Notes under the pieces: model-generated
The model's input: the letters and a program-made list of their open reading frames with translations, nothing else
Database searches by the model: none
What the model was told of the DNA's origin: nothing
Shown: piece after piece, positions 53,135 to 60,785 of the stretch
Position numbering within the stretch: position 1 is the stretch's first letter
Layout of the letters: each line of letters starts with the position of its first letter
Assembly: GCF_003481705.1 (NCBI RefSeq)
Contig: NZ_QULN01000001.1
Location: forward strand, 1 to 64,000
Direction: 5' to 3'
Length of the DNA: 64,000 nucleotides
DNA from: Butyricicoccus sp. OM04-18BH
GTDB taxonomy: Bacteria > Bacillota > Clostridia > Oscillospirales > Butyricicoccaceae
Translations under genes and position numbers: made by a program

Positions 53135-53949
53135 AAAAGACCCTCCACGGTCGAAAGCGCGCCGGAGAGTGCGTCCGGCAGCTTCGCGTCCTCGATCTTG
53201 CCGGCGTCGACCGCCTCAGCGAGCTTCGGATCGATCGGCAGCTTGGCCAGAACCGGCAGCTCGTAGTGCGCCGCAACCTCGTCTACATGGCTCTCGCCAA
53301 AGACGGAAATATGCTTGCCGCAGTCCGGGCACTCCAGATAGCTGTAGTTCTCGACGATGCCGAGCACCGGAATGTTCATCATCTTGGCCATCTTGACCGC
53401 CTTGCCGACGATCATGGAGACCAGATCCTGCGGAGAGGTGACGACGATGATGCCGTCCACCGGCAGGGACTGGAATACGGTCAGCGGTACGTCGCCCGTG
53501 CCGGGAGGCATATCGACAAACAGGAAGTCTACGTCGTCCCAGACAACGTCCGACCAGAACTGCTTGACGGTCTCCGCGATGATCGGGCCGCGGTAGATGA
53601 CCGGATCGTCTTCGTGGGGCAGGACGAGGTTAATGGAAATCATCTGAACGCCGCCCTCGCTGCGCGCCGGGATAATGCCCTCCTCGCAGCCTTCGAGCTG
53701 GCCGTGTACGCCGAACGTCTTCGGGATAGACGGACCGGTAATGTCGGCATCCAGCACGCCGCAGGTGTAGCCCTTGCGCGTCATGCCGACCGCCATCATC
53801 GAGGTCAGCAGGCTCTTGCCTACGCCGCCCTTGCCGGAAACAACGCCGATCACCTTGCGGACGGTCGCAGCCTTGTTAGCCGCGACCTTGAGGCTCTTCT
53901 CGCCGCCGCAGTTCGACGAACAGCTGTCGCAGTTGTGCGAACAACCCAT
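53131..53949 (-). CDS. Mrp/NBP35-type Fe-S cluster carrier ATPase
   Basis: 272-residue P-loop ATPase that carries and transfers Fe-S clusters. N-terminal Cys cluster MGCSHNCDSCSSNC, deviant Walker A VVSGKGGVGKSLL, DADITGPSIPK, VDMPPGTGD and the C-terminal CPDCG (CxxC) cluster site. The start at 53949 is chosen because AGGAG lies 9 nt before it, while the in-frame ATG at 53958 abuts it. Confidence 0.93.
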   Translation of the reverse strand: MGCSHNCDSCSSNCGGEKSLKVAANKAATVRKVIGVVSGKGGVGKSLLTSMMAVGMTRKGYTCGVLDADITGPSIPKTFGVHGQLEGCEEGIIPARSEGGVQMISINLVLPHEDDPVIYRGPIIAETVKQFWSDVVWDDVDFLFVDMPPGTGDVPLTVFQSLPVDGIIVVTSPQDLVSMIVGKAVKMAKMMNIPVLGIVENYSYLECPDCGKHISVFGESHVDEVAAHYELPVLAKLPIDPKLAEAVDAGKIEDAKLPDALSGALSTVEGLL

Positions 53950-53988
53950 ATAAAACATCTCCTAACATATCGTTTCTTGCTATGTATC

Positions 53989-54017
53989 AGTATACCCTAT
54001 TCCTCTCTTTTTCGCAA
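53989..54017 (-). promoter_or_regulatory. mrp promoter
   Basis: TTGCGA (54012-54017), 17-bp spacer, TATACT (53989-53994) on the minus strand, directly below the small RNA array. Confidence 0.7.
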
Positions 54018-54044
54018 GCAGAGCCGCCTCTTTTATTTTTTTGA

Positions 54045-54191
54045 AAACAACGAGAAAGCACCGTCTCGCCGGGGGAAGCGAAAACGGTGCCTGCTCATCC
54101 AGTATACAGATTTGAAAAAGGGGGTAAAAAAGAGAAATAAAAAAATCGGTAGGTCGTCAGCTTCATCGGGATTGCGGCTTCCCTTGCTGAC
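54045..54191 (-). ncRNA. Predicted small RNA 1 of three tandem paralogues
   Basis: About 147 nt. The 5' end at 54191 starts a hairpin: GTCAGC (to 54186) pairs with GCTGAC, with an inner GGGA/TCCC. A pyrimidine-rich linker with ACCCCC follows, then a terminator stem GCACCGT/ACGGTGC (54058-54064 with 54084-54090) with a TTCCCCC loop, and TTTCTCGTTGTTTTC. No credible RBS-ORF combination is present. It shares its first hairpin and GACCTACCGAT with small RNA 3. Confidence 0.65.
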
Positions 54192-54197
54192 AATGTT

Positions 54198-54254
54198 AGT
54201 ATACCGCACTCCGCGCCGCAATGTGTGAACAGTTTTTGAACAGAGTTTGAAAGA
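54198..54254 (-). promoter_or_regulatory. Regulated promoter of small RNA 1
   Basis: -10 TATACT (54198-54203). Instead of a -35 hexamer there are three direct repeats at exactly 11-bp spacing (plus-strand TGAACAG 54226, TGAACAG 54237, TGAAAGA 54248), the nearest 22 bp from the -10. The geometry is typical of OmpR/PhoB-type response regulators. Confidence 0.65.
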
Positions 54255-54284
54255 TTTGTTTCGACAGAAAACCGCCCCTCCGGA

Positions 54285-54425
54285 CAGACGAAAACGCTCC
54301 GCACCCGGCAGGGGGATGCCGGATTTGCGGAGCGTCTTCGCTGTTCGAAAAAAGAGGGGAAAAGAAAAAGAAAAAAGAATCAAACTTGTCTGTCGATCGG
54401 AAGAAGGGGGGAACTTCCTTTCGAC
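54285..54425 (-). ncRNA. Predicted small RNA 2, diverged paralogue
   Basis: About 141 nt. The 5' hairpin is TGTCG...CGACA (54391-54426) with inner GGAAG/CTTCC and a CCCCCC loop. A U/C-rich linker with CCCC follows. The terminator stem pairs ACGCTCCGCA with TGCGGAGCGT plus CCGGCA/TGCCGG (54294-54335) with an ATCCCCCT-type loop, then TTTTCGTCTG. The sequence differs from copies 1 and 3, but the architecture is the same. Confidence 0.65.
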
Positions 54426-54431
54426 ATATTC

Positions 54432-54488
54432 AGTATATCGCACTTCCCGCGCCGATGTGTGAACCGTTTTTGAACAGTCTTTGAAAAA
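54432..54488 (-). promoter_or_regulatory. Regulated promoter of small RNA 2
   Basis: -10 TATACT (54432-54437), with repeats TGAACCG (54460), TGAACAG (54471) and TGAAAAA (54482): 11-bp phasing and a 22-bp gap to the -10, identical to the other two copies. Confidence 0.65.
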
Positions 54489-54536
54489 TTCTTAACAGCG
54501 CTGACGCGACGATCAGAGCACGTTTTCCTGCAAACG

Positions 54537-54673
54537 GACAGAAAAACACCCCGACTCGCGGGGGAACGAGTTCGGGGCGTTTTCCGTCATTCACAAAATA
54601 AAAGGGGGTAAAAAAAGAGAAATAAAAAGATCGGTAGGTCGTCAGCTTCGGGATTGCGGCTTCCCTTGCTGAC
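54537..54673 (-). ncRNA. Predicted small RNA 3 of three tandem paralogues
   Basis: About 137 nt. 5' hairpin GTCAGC/GCTGAC with inner GGGA/TCCC, a U-rich linker with ACCCCC, and terminator CCCCGA+CTCG with CGAG+TCGGGG (54549-54577), loop TTCCCCCG, tail TGTTTTTCTG. It begins just past the dnaI stop codon. Confidence 0.65.
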
Positions 54674-54679
54674 AATGTT

Positions 54680-54736
54680 AGTATACCGCACTCCGCCCCG
54701 TAATGTGTGAACAGTTTTTGAACAGTCTTTGAAAGA
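54680..54736 (-). promoter_or_regulatory. Regulated promoter of small RNA 3
   Basis: -10 TATACT (54680-54685), with repeats TGAACAG (54708), TGAACAG (54719) and TGAAAGA (54730): the same 11-bp phasing and 22-bp gap. The last repeat ends 3 nt before the dnaI stop codon. Confidence 0.65.
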
Positions 54737-54739
54737 TTT

Positions 54740-55741
54740 TTAACGGTTCTGCATCCGGCTCTTGAGCATGCGGATATCGTCTCCGAAAAATCGCAGCTGC
54801 TTGAATTCGCCGAGCAGGCGCGACGCCACGGCAGGCGAATAGCGCTTTTTCAGCTCGTCGGGCAGCAGATTGGTGTTGACGATCATCGGACGATGCGCCA
54901 TCAGGCGGTTGTTGATGAGGTTGTAAAGTGCGGAGACCGTGAACGCGGTGCCCATTTCGGTGCCCATGTCGTCGATGATGAGCAGGTCGGCGCGCTCATA
55001 CCGCGCCGCGCGCTCCGCCGCCGCCGCGCCGTCGCCGTTGCCGAACTTGATGGTCTCGTAGGCGGCGATGATGTTGATGGCGGTGTCGTAGGCAACCGAA
55101 AAGCCCCGCGCCGAGACCGCCTCCGCCACGCAGGTGGAGAGAAAGGTCTTGCCGAGTCCGGTCGAGCCGTACAGCAGCAGATTGGGTGAGTTTTCGCCGA
55201 AATTCCGTGCATATGCCTTGCACTCAAACAGATTGACCCTCATGTTTTCCAGCGGTGAGTCGTGCATATTAGGGTCGATCCGCGGCGAATAATAGCTGAG
55301 ATTGAACTTTTCAAAATTCTGATCCTCGATGGGAAGAACGGAGGAAAGCTGCTGCTTGAGCAGACGGGCATAACGGCGCTTGACGCATTCGCAGGTCGCC
55401 GCGCCCTCATATCCGGTATCGCCGCATTTTTCGCACATCGGCCTGTTCGTCAGCCAGTCGGCCGGCAGACCCAGACCGCGCAGCAGGCGCGAACGCTCCT
55501 CCTGCAAACTGAGATTGCGTTCCCGCAGCGACGCGATCGCCTTTTCCGGGTCGCTTCCCTGCTCGAGTGCTGCGCGGAGCACCTGAATGGCGGTCGCAGA
55601 AAGCTCGCGGTCGATGGCGCGGATACGCGGCTCCCTTGCATAGATGTCCCGGCGGCGCGCCTCCAGCTCGTCCTCATGCGCCTCGCGATCGCGCTCCAGC
55701 TCTCTGCGCGCCGCAGAAAGCAGTTTCTTATCATAAGCCAT
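54740..55741 (-). CDS. DnaC/DnaI-like helicase loader ATPase
   Basis: 333 residues. A coiled-coil N-terminus (about 1-95) precedes a zinc-binding segment CEKCGDTGYEGAATCEC and an AAA+ domain with Walker A (YGSTGLGKTF), Walker B (LLIIDDMGTE), sensor and Arg-rich lid. It loads the replicative helicase. It overlaps the dnaD-like gene by 11 bp. Confidence 0.9.
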   Translation of the reverse strand: MAYDKKLLSAARRELERDREAHEDELEARRRDIYAREPRIRAIDRELSATAIQVLRAALEQGSDPEKAIASLRERNLSLQEERSRLLRGLGLPADWLTNRPMCEKCGDTGYEGAATCECVKRRYARLLKQQLSSVLPIEDQNFEKFNLSYYSPRIDPNMHDSPLENMRVNLFECKAYARNFGENSPNLLLYGSTGLGKTFLSTCVAEAVSARGFSVAYDTAINIIAAYETIKFGNGDGAAAAERAARYERADLLIIDDMGTEMGTAFTVSALYNLINNRLMAHRPMIVNTNLLPDELKKRYSPAVASRLLGEFKQLRFFGDDIRMLKSRMQNR

Positions 55742-56684
55742 TCGCTTCCGCCTCCTTCATTCTCCGTCTGATCTCTTCCTTTTGCGCGAGCCATGCCTGC
55801 TCCCAGTCCGCGAGCGTACCGCTGTCCGTCGGCTGCGCCTCGGTCTGGCCGACAGCGACCGCCGCCGTGCGGCTCTCCGGCTCGAGCGCCGTGATCTCGC
55901 TGATGGTATGTACGCCGCTCTTTTCCCACTGGCGCAGGATGCCGAGCGTATAATCCAGACTACGATGACCCTGATGCGCCTCGGTGCGGCGGACAGCCAG
56001 CTCGACCGACTCCGCCGGGAAGCCGTGCGCGAGCGCAAAGCGGCAGACGCGCTGCTCCTTGGGGGCCGGCTGCGCCGGGTCCGCGCCGAGCGCACGGTAG
56101 AGCGCCTCGATGAACGGCTTTTCGCCCACGCGCCGCGCCAGATACTGCTGCGCGTCCTGCGCGTTGACGATGCCCATGTCCGCCCACTGATAGGTCTCGC
56201 GCCTGATGTCAGACAGGCGCACCTCGCCCTTTTCGTTCTTGAGGTAGCTGAGCAGCTCGATGATCGCGCCGCCGTCCAGTCCGAGATGATCATAGGCGGT
56301 CAGCAGGCTGCGCAGCATGCCCTCGGTGAGCGCGCGGCCGAAGGCGTTCTCCGCGGCATCGCATACAGCGGAAAACTCGCCGTCCTCGTTTCGTGCGCGG
56401 CGAAGCTCGGCCGCTGTGTACTGCGGCGCAGCATTTTCGCTCTTTTCGGTATTTTTCGTCTCGGCAGCAGGCGCGCTCAGATTGTTGAGCGTGAACGCCG
56501 CGCGCTCGTAGCGCTCGTCGGATAAATGGAGCGCACGCGCAGCCGTCCGGCCGTCCTCGCTGCCGTGACGCAGGATATAAAGGTAAAGCAGCGCAGCGTC
56601 GCCGTCACCGACCGCGATCAGCTTGTCAAGTGTATCGCACCGCGCCACGCGCAGCTCGCCCTCGGGCAGCAGCACAGAGGTCAT
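55731..56684 (-). CDS. DnaD-domain replication initiation protein
   Basis: 317 residues. An N-terminal winged-helix-like part (LDKLIAVGDGDAALLYLYILRHG) is followed by a central DnaD domain (LTEGMLRSLLTAYDHLGLDGGAIIELLSYL, with the ITYANGILRQW-like motif as LDYTLGILRQWEKSGVHTISEI). With the downstream loader it forms the Firmicutes primosome. The start at 56684 has AAGGAC upstream and is preferred over 56726. Confidence 0.9.
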   Translation of the reverse strand: MTSVLLPEGELRVARCDTLDKLIAVGDGDAALLYLYILRHGSEDGRTAARALHLSDERYERAAFTLNNLSAPAAETKNTEKSENAAPQYTAAELRRARNEDGEFSAVCDAAENAFGRALTEGMLRSLLTAYDHLGLDGGAIIELLSYLKNEKGEVRLSDIRRETYQWADMGIVNAQDAQQYLARRVGEKPFIEALYRALGADPAQPAPKEQRVCRFALAHGFPAESVELAVRRTEAHQGHRSLDYTLGILRQWEKSGVHTISEITALEPESRTAAVAVGQTEAQPTDSGTLADWEQAWLAQKEEIRRRMKEAEANGL

Positions 56685-56724
56685 AGGCTTGTCCTTCCCT
56701 TCCGTCGATTTTTCTTTGCATTCC

Positions 56725-56753
56725 ATTATAGCACAGTTCCCCCGTCTTTTGAA
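56725..56753 (-). promoter_or_regulatory. dnaD-dnaI promoter
   Basis: TTCAAA (56748-56753), 17-bp spacer, TATAAT (56725-56730) with extended TG on the minus strand. Confidence 0.75.
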
Positions 56754-56795
56754 AGGGAAACAATTTCATGAGCCGACAGGATATGATAAAATACA

Positions 56796-56830
56796 AAGGA
56801 AAAGGCTTCAGCACGTTTCGCACTGAAGCC
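56796..56830 (-). terminator. pnp terminator
   Basis: GGCTTCAG (56804-56811) pairs with CTGAAGCC (56823-56830), followed on the minus strand by TTTTCCTTTG. A T-run on the plus strand makes it look bidirectional. Confidence 0.8.
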
Positions 56831-56852
56831 CTTTTTTCTGTTTCAGGCCGGA

Positions 56853-58976
56853 TTACTTGACCTTTTCTTCCGGCTTAACGTCCTTCATGGACAGGTTTAC
56901 ACGGCCCTTGTCGTCGATCTCCATGACCTTGACCCAAACCATGTCGCCTTCCTTGACGGCGTCCTCGACCTTCTCGATGCGGTGGTCAGCCATCTTGGAA
57001 ATGTGAACCATGCCGTCCTTGCCCGGCAGCAGGTTTACGAACGCGCCAAAGTTCATCAGACGAACGACCTTGCCGTAGTAGATCTCGCCCGGCTCCGGCT
57101 CCTTGACGATCGCTTCGATCATCTTTCTTGCCTTGTCAGCATCGGTCGCCTTGACAGCGGCGATGGTGACGGTGCCGTCATCCTCGATGTCGACCTTTGC
57201 GCCGGACTCAGCAACGATGTTCTGGATCACAGAGCCGCCCTTGCCGATGACCTCGCGGATCTTGTCCGGGTTGATGTGCATGGTGGTCATCTTCGGCGCC
57301 CAGTCGGAAACGTCCTCACGCGGCTGCGGGATCGCCTTGAGCATGATCTCGTCCAGAATGCCGTAACGCGCAACGCGGCACTTCTCGAACGCCTGCTTGA
57401 TGATGTTCGGGGTCAGACCGTCAACCTTGATGTCGACCTGAATCGCGGTGATGCCCTTCTTGGTACCTGCTACCTTGAAGTCCATGTCGCCGTAGAAGTC
57501 CTCAACGCCCTGAATATCGGTAAAGGTGGTCTCCTGACCGCCGTCGGTGATCAGACCGCAGGAAATGCCGGCAACCGGCGCCTTGATCGGAACGCCTGCA
57601 TCCATCAGAGCCAGCGTGGAACCGCAGACAGAGCCCTGAGAGGTGGAGCCGTTGGAGGAGATGACCTCGGAAACCAGACGCAGCGCATACGGGAACTCGC
57701 TTACCGGCGGGATGACCGGCAGCAGAGCGCGCTCAGCCAGAGCGCCGTGACCGATCTCACGACGGCCGGGGCCGCGGGACGGACGGGTTTCGCCGACAGA
57801 GAAGGACGGGAAGTTGTAGTGGTGAATGTAGCGCTTCTCCTTCTCCTCGAAGATGGTGTCGAGCTCCTGTGCATCGCCCAGCGTGCCGAGGGTGCAGAGC
57901 GTCAGAACCTGGGTCTGACCGCGGGTGAACATACCGGAACCGTGAACGCGCGGCAGAACGTGAACTTCAGCAGCCAGCGGACGGACTTCCTCCATGCCGC
58001 GGCCATCGACGCGCTTGCCGTTTGCCAGCCAGCGGCGGACGATCTTCTTCTGGAGCTTGTCCACGCACTCGCCGAGGTTTGCGCCGTGCTCTTCCTTGTA
58101 CTCGTCGGACAGGGTCGCCTCGAATGCGTCAACGATCTCGCGAACGCCTGCGTCGCGGACGGTCTTGTCGTCGGTATCCATAGCGACCTCGAACTTGTCG
58201 TTGCACTCTGCCTCGAGCTTGTCGAACAGGTCGTGGTCGATGTCGTGATGCTCATACTCGAACTTCGGCTTGCCGATCTCGTCCTTGATGGACTGGATGA
58301 ACGCGCAGACCTTCTTCAGCTCCTCATGAGCCTCCATGAGGGCGTTAAACATCTCGTCCTCCGGAACTTCCTTCGCGCCGGCCTCGATCATGACGATCTT
58401 GTCCTTGGTCGCGCACAGGGTAACGTCCATCTCGGAAACCTTGCGCTGCTCGGAGGTCGGGTTGATGACGGTCTTGCCGTCGACGATGCCGACCTGGCAG
58501 CCGGCTACAACGTAGTCGAACGGGATGTCGGAGATGGAGACCGCGATGGAAGCGCCCAGCAGAGCGACTACCTCGGGAGAGTTGTCATAATCGTTCTCGA
58601 GGACGGTGCAGACGATGGAAACGTCGTTGCGCAGGTCTTTCGGGAACAGCGGACGCATCGGGCGGTCGATCTGACGGGAGGACAGGATCGCCTTCTCGGA
58701 CGGACGGCCCTCGCGGCGCATGAAGGAGCCGGGGATGCGGCCTACGGCGTACATGCGCTCCTCGAAGTCAACGGAGAGCGGGAAAAAGTCGATGCCGTCG
58801 CGCGGCTTTGCGGATGCGGTAGCGGTAACGAGGACTGCGGTCTCGCCGTAGCGGACGAGGCAGGAGCCGTTTGCCAGCTGCGCCATCTTGCCGGTCTCGA
58901 CGGTCAGCTTGCGGCCGGCGATCTCGGTCTCAAAAACGCGGTAGTTTTTGAAGTCAAAGTGGTTGATATTTGCCAT
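56853..58976 (-). CDS. pnp: Polynucleotide phosphorylase
   Basis: Phosphorolytic 3'-5' exoribonuclease. The 707-residue protein has two RNase PH domains (1-220 and 310-545; FFPLSVDFEERMYAVG, GHGALAERAL, DFKVAGT catalytic region), a KH domain (MHINPDKIREVIGKGGSVI) and an S1 domain (GEIYYGKVVRLMNFGAFVN). It follows rpsO as in most bacteria. RBS AAAGGAGGAAAC. A long leader hairpin precedes it. Confidence 0.97.
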   Translation of the reverse strand: MANINHFDFKNYRVFETEIAGRKLTVETGKMAQLANGSCLVRYGETAVLVTATASAKPRDGIDFFPLSVDFEERMYAVGRIPGSFMRREGRPSEKAILSSRQIDRPMRPLFPKDLRNDVSIVCTVLENDYDNSPEVVALLGASIAVSISDIPFDYVVAGCQVGIVDGKTVINPTSEQRKVSEMDVTLCATKDKIVMIEAGAKEVPEDEMFNALMEAHEELKKVCAFIQSIKDEIGKPKFEYEHHDIDHDLFDKLEAECNDKFEVAMDTDDKTVRDAGVREIVDAFEATLSDEYKEEHGANLGECVDKLQKKIVRRWLANGKRVDGRGMEEVRPLAAEVHVLPRVHGSGMFTRGQTQVLTLCTLGTLGDAQELDTIFEEKEKRYIHHYNFPSFSVGETRPSRGPGRREIGHGALAERALLPVIPPVSEFPYALRLVSEVISSNGSTSQGSVCGSTLALMDAGVPIKAPVAGISCGLITDGGQETTFTDIQGVEDFYGDMDFKVAGTKKGITAIQVDIKVDGLTPNIIKQAFEKCRVARYGILDEIMLKAIPQPREDVSDWAPKMTTMHINPDKIREVIGKGGSVIQNIVAESGAKVDIEDDGTVTIAAVKATDADKARKMIEAIVKEPEPGEIYYGKVVRLMNFGAFVNLLPGKDGMVHISKMADHRIEKVEDAVKEGDMVWVKVMEIDDKGRVNLSMKDVKPEEKVK

Positions 58977-59001
58977 TTTGTTTCCTCCTTTGATTTTTGG
59001 A

Positions 59002-59088
59002 GGGCGGCACCGGCTTTTAGCACTTGAAACAGGAACGAAGATGCCCTCGTCCCTCTTTCAAACGCTAAAAAGCAGGTTTATGCCGCCC
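59002..59088 (-). promoter_or_regulatory. Long leader stem-loop of pnp mRNA
   Basis: GGGCGGCA (59081-59088 on the complement) pairs with the matching arm at 59002-59009, enclosing more paired blocks (GCTTTT/AAAAGC, TTTGAAA/TTTCAA, ACGA/TCGT), for an interrupted stem of about 85 nt that ends about 13 nt before the RBS. In E. coli a similar RNase III-cut stem in the pnp leader mediates autocontrol. Confidence 0.65.
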
Positions 59089-59141
59089 GGTTGATAAACT
59101 TCCTTGGGGAAAGCAGATGCTTTTTTCGCAGGTATAGAAAC

Positions 59142-59162
59142 AGGGGAGCAGACTGCTCCCCT
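59142..59162. terminator. Palindromic hairpin between rpsO and pnp
   Basis: AGGGGAGCAG and CTGCTCCCCT flank one base. The following U-run is poor (GTTTC), so partial termination or processing is more likely than a full stop. Confidence 0.5.
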
Positions 59163-59174
59163 ATAAAACGTTTC

Positions 59175-59441
59175 TTACTTACGGATACCCAGCTTAGCGA
59201 TCAGAGCGCGGTAGCGGTTGATGTCCTTCTTCTGCAGGTAAGCCAGCATGGAACGGCGCTGACCAACCATCTTCAGCAGGCCGCGGCGGGAGTGGTTGTC
59301 CTTCTTGTGAACCTTCAGGTGCTCGGTGAGCTCCTTGATGCGGGCGGTCAGAATTGCAACCTGAACCTCCGGGGAACCGGTGTCGGTAGCGTGGGTGCGG
59401 TTTGCCTCGATAACGGCAGTCTTGTCTTCCTTACGGATCAT
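59175..59441 (-). CDS. rpsO: 30S ribosomal protein S15
   Basis: 88 residues with the S15 signature ([36 protein letters not shown]). The start at 59441 (MIRKEDK) is used because AAAGG lies 11 nt upstream. A GTG at 59453 overlaps the RBS. The leader of about 120 nt may carry an S15 autoregulatory structure, but none was clearly recognised. Confidence 0.96.
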   Translation of the reverse strand: MIRKEDKTAVIEANRTHATDTGSPEVQVAILTARIKELTEHLKVHKKDNHSRRGLLKMVGQRRSMLAYLQKKDINRYRALIAKLGIRK

Positions 59442-59564
59442 GTTCGTTTTCACCTTTCGAAAATATGATTTTTGTACCCTCAGGCTGGGCCGCGGCTTGG
59501 TGAAATGGAGCGATAGGAACGCGTCCGGTTATCCGACAGCTAAGCATGGGGCAACAGTATATAT

Positions 59565-59593
59565 AGGATAACACACCGCACGCCTTTTGTAAA
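59565..59593 (-). promoter_or_regulatory. rpsO-pnp promoter
   Basis: TTTACA (59588-59593), 17-bp spacer, TATCCT (59565-59570) on the minus strand. Confidence 0.7.
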
Positions 59594-59742
59594 GAGAAAT
59601 CCGCGGAAAATCTGCATCTTTTCTGCCGAAAAACGCGCTCTTTTCCTGCGTGCTTCCGTTGCGCGCAGGACGGCCTGTAACCGTCCTGCAATTTTGTACA
59701 AATGTTAACAAGGTGTAAACTCGATTTTGTGAATTTTTTATC

Positions 59743-59772
59743 TTGCCGTCCGACCGGGAATCGATGTATAAT
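59743..59772 (+). promoter_or_regulatory. Plus-strand promoter of a short RNA
   Basis: TTGCCG (59743-59748), 18-bp spacer, TATAAT (59767-59772). It diverges from rpsO and no gene follows. Confidence 0.65.
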
Positions 59773-59778
59773 GTGTTC

Positions 59779-59888
59779 ACAAGTTCGGTGGTAGGTTTGA
59801 GACTACTCCCTGCCGCCGTTTTTATTTATTGCCAAGAAACGCGACGGGGCGGTGCAAATGCGCGGCCTGATGTCGCGTTTTTCTTTTA
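59779..59888 (+). ncRNA. Predicted small RNA with two terminator-like hairpins
   Basis: It starts near 59779. The first hairpin CGGTGGTAGG/CCTGCCGCCG (59786-59795 with 59809-59818, two G-U pairs) is followed by TTTTTATTTATT. A second, GAAACGCGAC/GTCGCGTTT (59836-59845 with 59872-59880), is followed by TTCTTTT. Products of about 50 and 110 nt are expected. It is not 6S, SRP or tmRNA by inspection. Confidence 0.5.
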
Positions 59889-59892
59889 AGCA

Positions 59893-59960
59893 GTCGAAAA
59901 ACTTCGTTTTCCCGACAAGCTGTGTTCTGACTCCGCAGAGCACGGACGTCCGAAAGCTAT
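59893..59960. repeat. Dispersed multi-hairpin repeat, copy C
   Basis: GTCG...CGAC (59893-59915), GTGTTCTG...CAGAGCAC (59922-59943), CGGACGTCCG (59943-59952), then GAAAGC. Same order as copy B, and inverted relative to copy D. Confidence 0.65.
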
Positions 59961-59965
59961 CAAAT

Positions 59966-60229
59966 AAAAGGCACGCCGTCGGCGTGCCTTTTGCGCGCTT
60001 TGCGCGCTATCTCCTGCCGCATTTTGCCTTCGGCAAAACAGGCAGGACAGGCGCTCCGCAGAGCGCCGCTTAAAAATCTCCAAGAAAGTCGGGGCGTGTA
60101 CCTGACTTTCTTACCTCTGCCCGCGCCGCGGCGGCGCGGCCTCGTCCGCTGTGCGGACGAGAGGGGGTTATCGCCCCCGGTTTCGTCAGGAACCGGGGGC
60201 GTATCTAAGGGGGACAGCGTCCCCCTTAG
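59966..60229. repeat. Dense array of unrelated palindromes
   Basis: At least nine hairpins follow one another with little spacing: AAAGGCACGCC/GGCGTGCCTTTT (59967), TTTTGCC/GGCAAAA inside CCTGCC/GGCAGG (60013), GGCGCTC/GAGCGCC (60051), AAGAAAGTC/GACTTTCTT (60082-60112, loop GGGGCGTGTACCT), CCGCGCCG/CGGCGCGG (60121), CTCGTCCGC/GCGGACGAG (60141), CCGG/CCGG (60178), and AAGGGGGAC/GTCCCCCTT (60207) over the sigma-gene stop codon. No gene is seen in 59893-60225. Confidence 0.6.
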
Positions 60230-60516
60230 AGCAGCTCGAGATTATACGAGAGCAGCGACCGAAGCCGCTTCATGCCGCGCGACTTGTGCCGCGAAACCGC
60301 AGACTGCGTGATGCCAAGACGCGCCGCGACCTCCTTGCCGTTCATCCCCTCGACCGTCTCCAGCCGCAGCACCTCGTACTGCCGCGCGGTCAGCTCGCTG
60401 CGCATCGCCTCGAAAAATGCCGTCCGGAATGCCGCGCGCAGCGTGCTGTTCTCCTCCCCGAGATCGCGGATATAGCTTTCATATGCACAGCGGTCATACT
60501 GCCGTTCGCCCGACAT
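60226..60516 (-). CDS. Sigma-70 region 4-only protein (mini sigma / HTH)
   Basis: 96 residues. Residues about 45-92 match sigma region 4 with its helix-turn-helix (LTARQYEVLRL, GKEVAARLGITQSAVSRHKSRGMKRL). Region 2 is absent, so it cannot melt promoters alone. The start at 60516 has GGAGG 6 nt upstream. It overlaps the upstream small gene by 23 bp. A LexA box in the shared leader points to SOS control. It could act as an anti-/co-sigma or a transcriptional activator. Confidence 0.75.
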   Translation of the reverse strand: MSGERQYDRCAYESYIRDLGEENSTLRAAFRTAFFEAMRSELTARQYEVLRLETVEGMNGKEVAARLGITQSAVSRHKSRGMKRLRSLLSYNLELL

Positions 60517-60727
60517 ACTCCCCCTCCTTTTCATAATAATTCTCCATTTCGAACGCCGCCAGACGGCTCTCGTTTATCATTTCGTTCAGCATGCGTATGC
60601 GCCGCATCAGCCTGTATTTCACTTCGTACTGCTTCGCGTGACGCTTTGCCGCCAGAAGCTGTTTCTTGCGCAGTTCGAGCAGCGCCGTGTTGCGGCGGTA
60701 TTCCTGAGCCATTTTGCAGAGTTCCAT
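60494..60727 (-). CDS. Small basic coiled-coil protein, SOS-operon partner
   Basis: 77 residues starting MELCKMAQEYRRNTALL. Nearly all predicted helix, very basic in the middle (KKQLLAAKRHAKQYEVKYRLMRRIR), acidic at the end. No family recognised. The start at 60727 has GGGAGG 6 nt upstream. Overlap with the mini-sigma gene implies that the two products are made together and may bind each other. Confidence 0.65.
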   Translation of the reverse strand: MELCKMAQEYRRNTALLELRKKQLLAAKRHAKQYEVKYRLMRRIRMLNEMINESRLAAFEMENYYEKEGEYVGRTAV

Positions 60728-60757
60728 GTTGTACCTCCCGTTCGCACTTTCGTTTAT

Positions 60758-60771
60758 CGAACATTTGTTCG
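60758..60771. promoter_or_regulatory. LexA (SOS) box
   Basis: CGAACATTTGTTCG is a perfect match to the Gram-positive SOS box CGAAC-N4-GTTCG. It lies about 15 nt downstream of the -10 element, where bound LexA would block transcription. Confidence 0.85.
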
Positions 60772-60785
60772 TTTCTCTTAATTCC

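Noticed and set aside
52694..53949. Nitrogen-fixation genes
   Set aside because: NifX-like and Mrp proteins are common Fe-S handling proteins in anaerobes, and no nifHDK/BEN genes are present.
54033..54443. A 136-codon minus-strand frame across the small RNA array
   Set aside because: It runs through a promoter, terminator hairpins and linkers, has no good RBS, and its composition (runs of Phe/Ser) reflects the U-rich linkers.
54045..54736. CRISPR array
   Set aside because: The three repeats are about 240 bp apart, are promoter plus hairpin units, and lack short uniform repeats and unique spacers.
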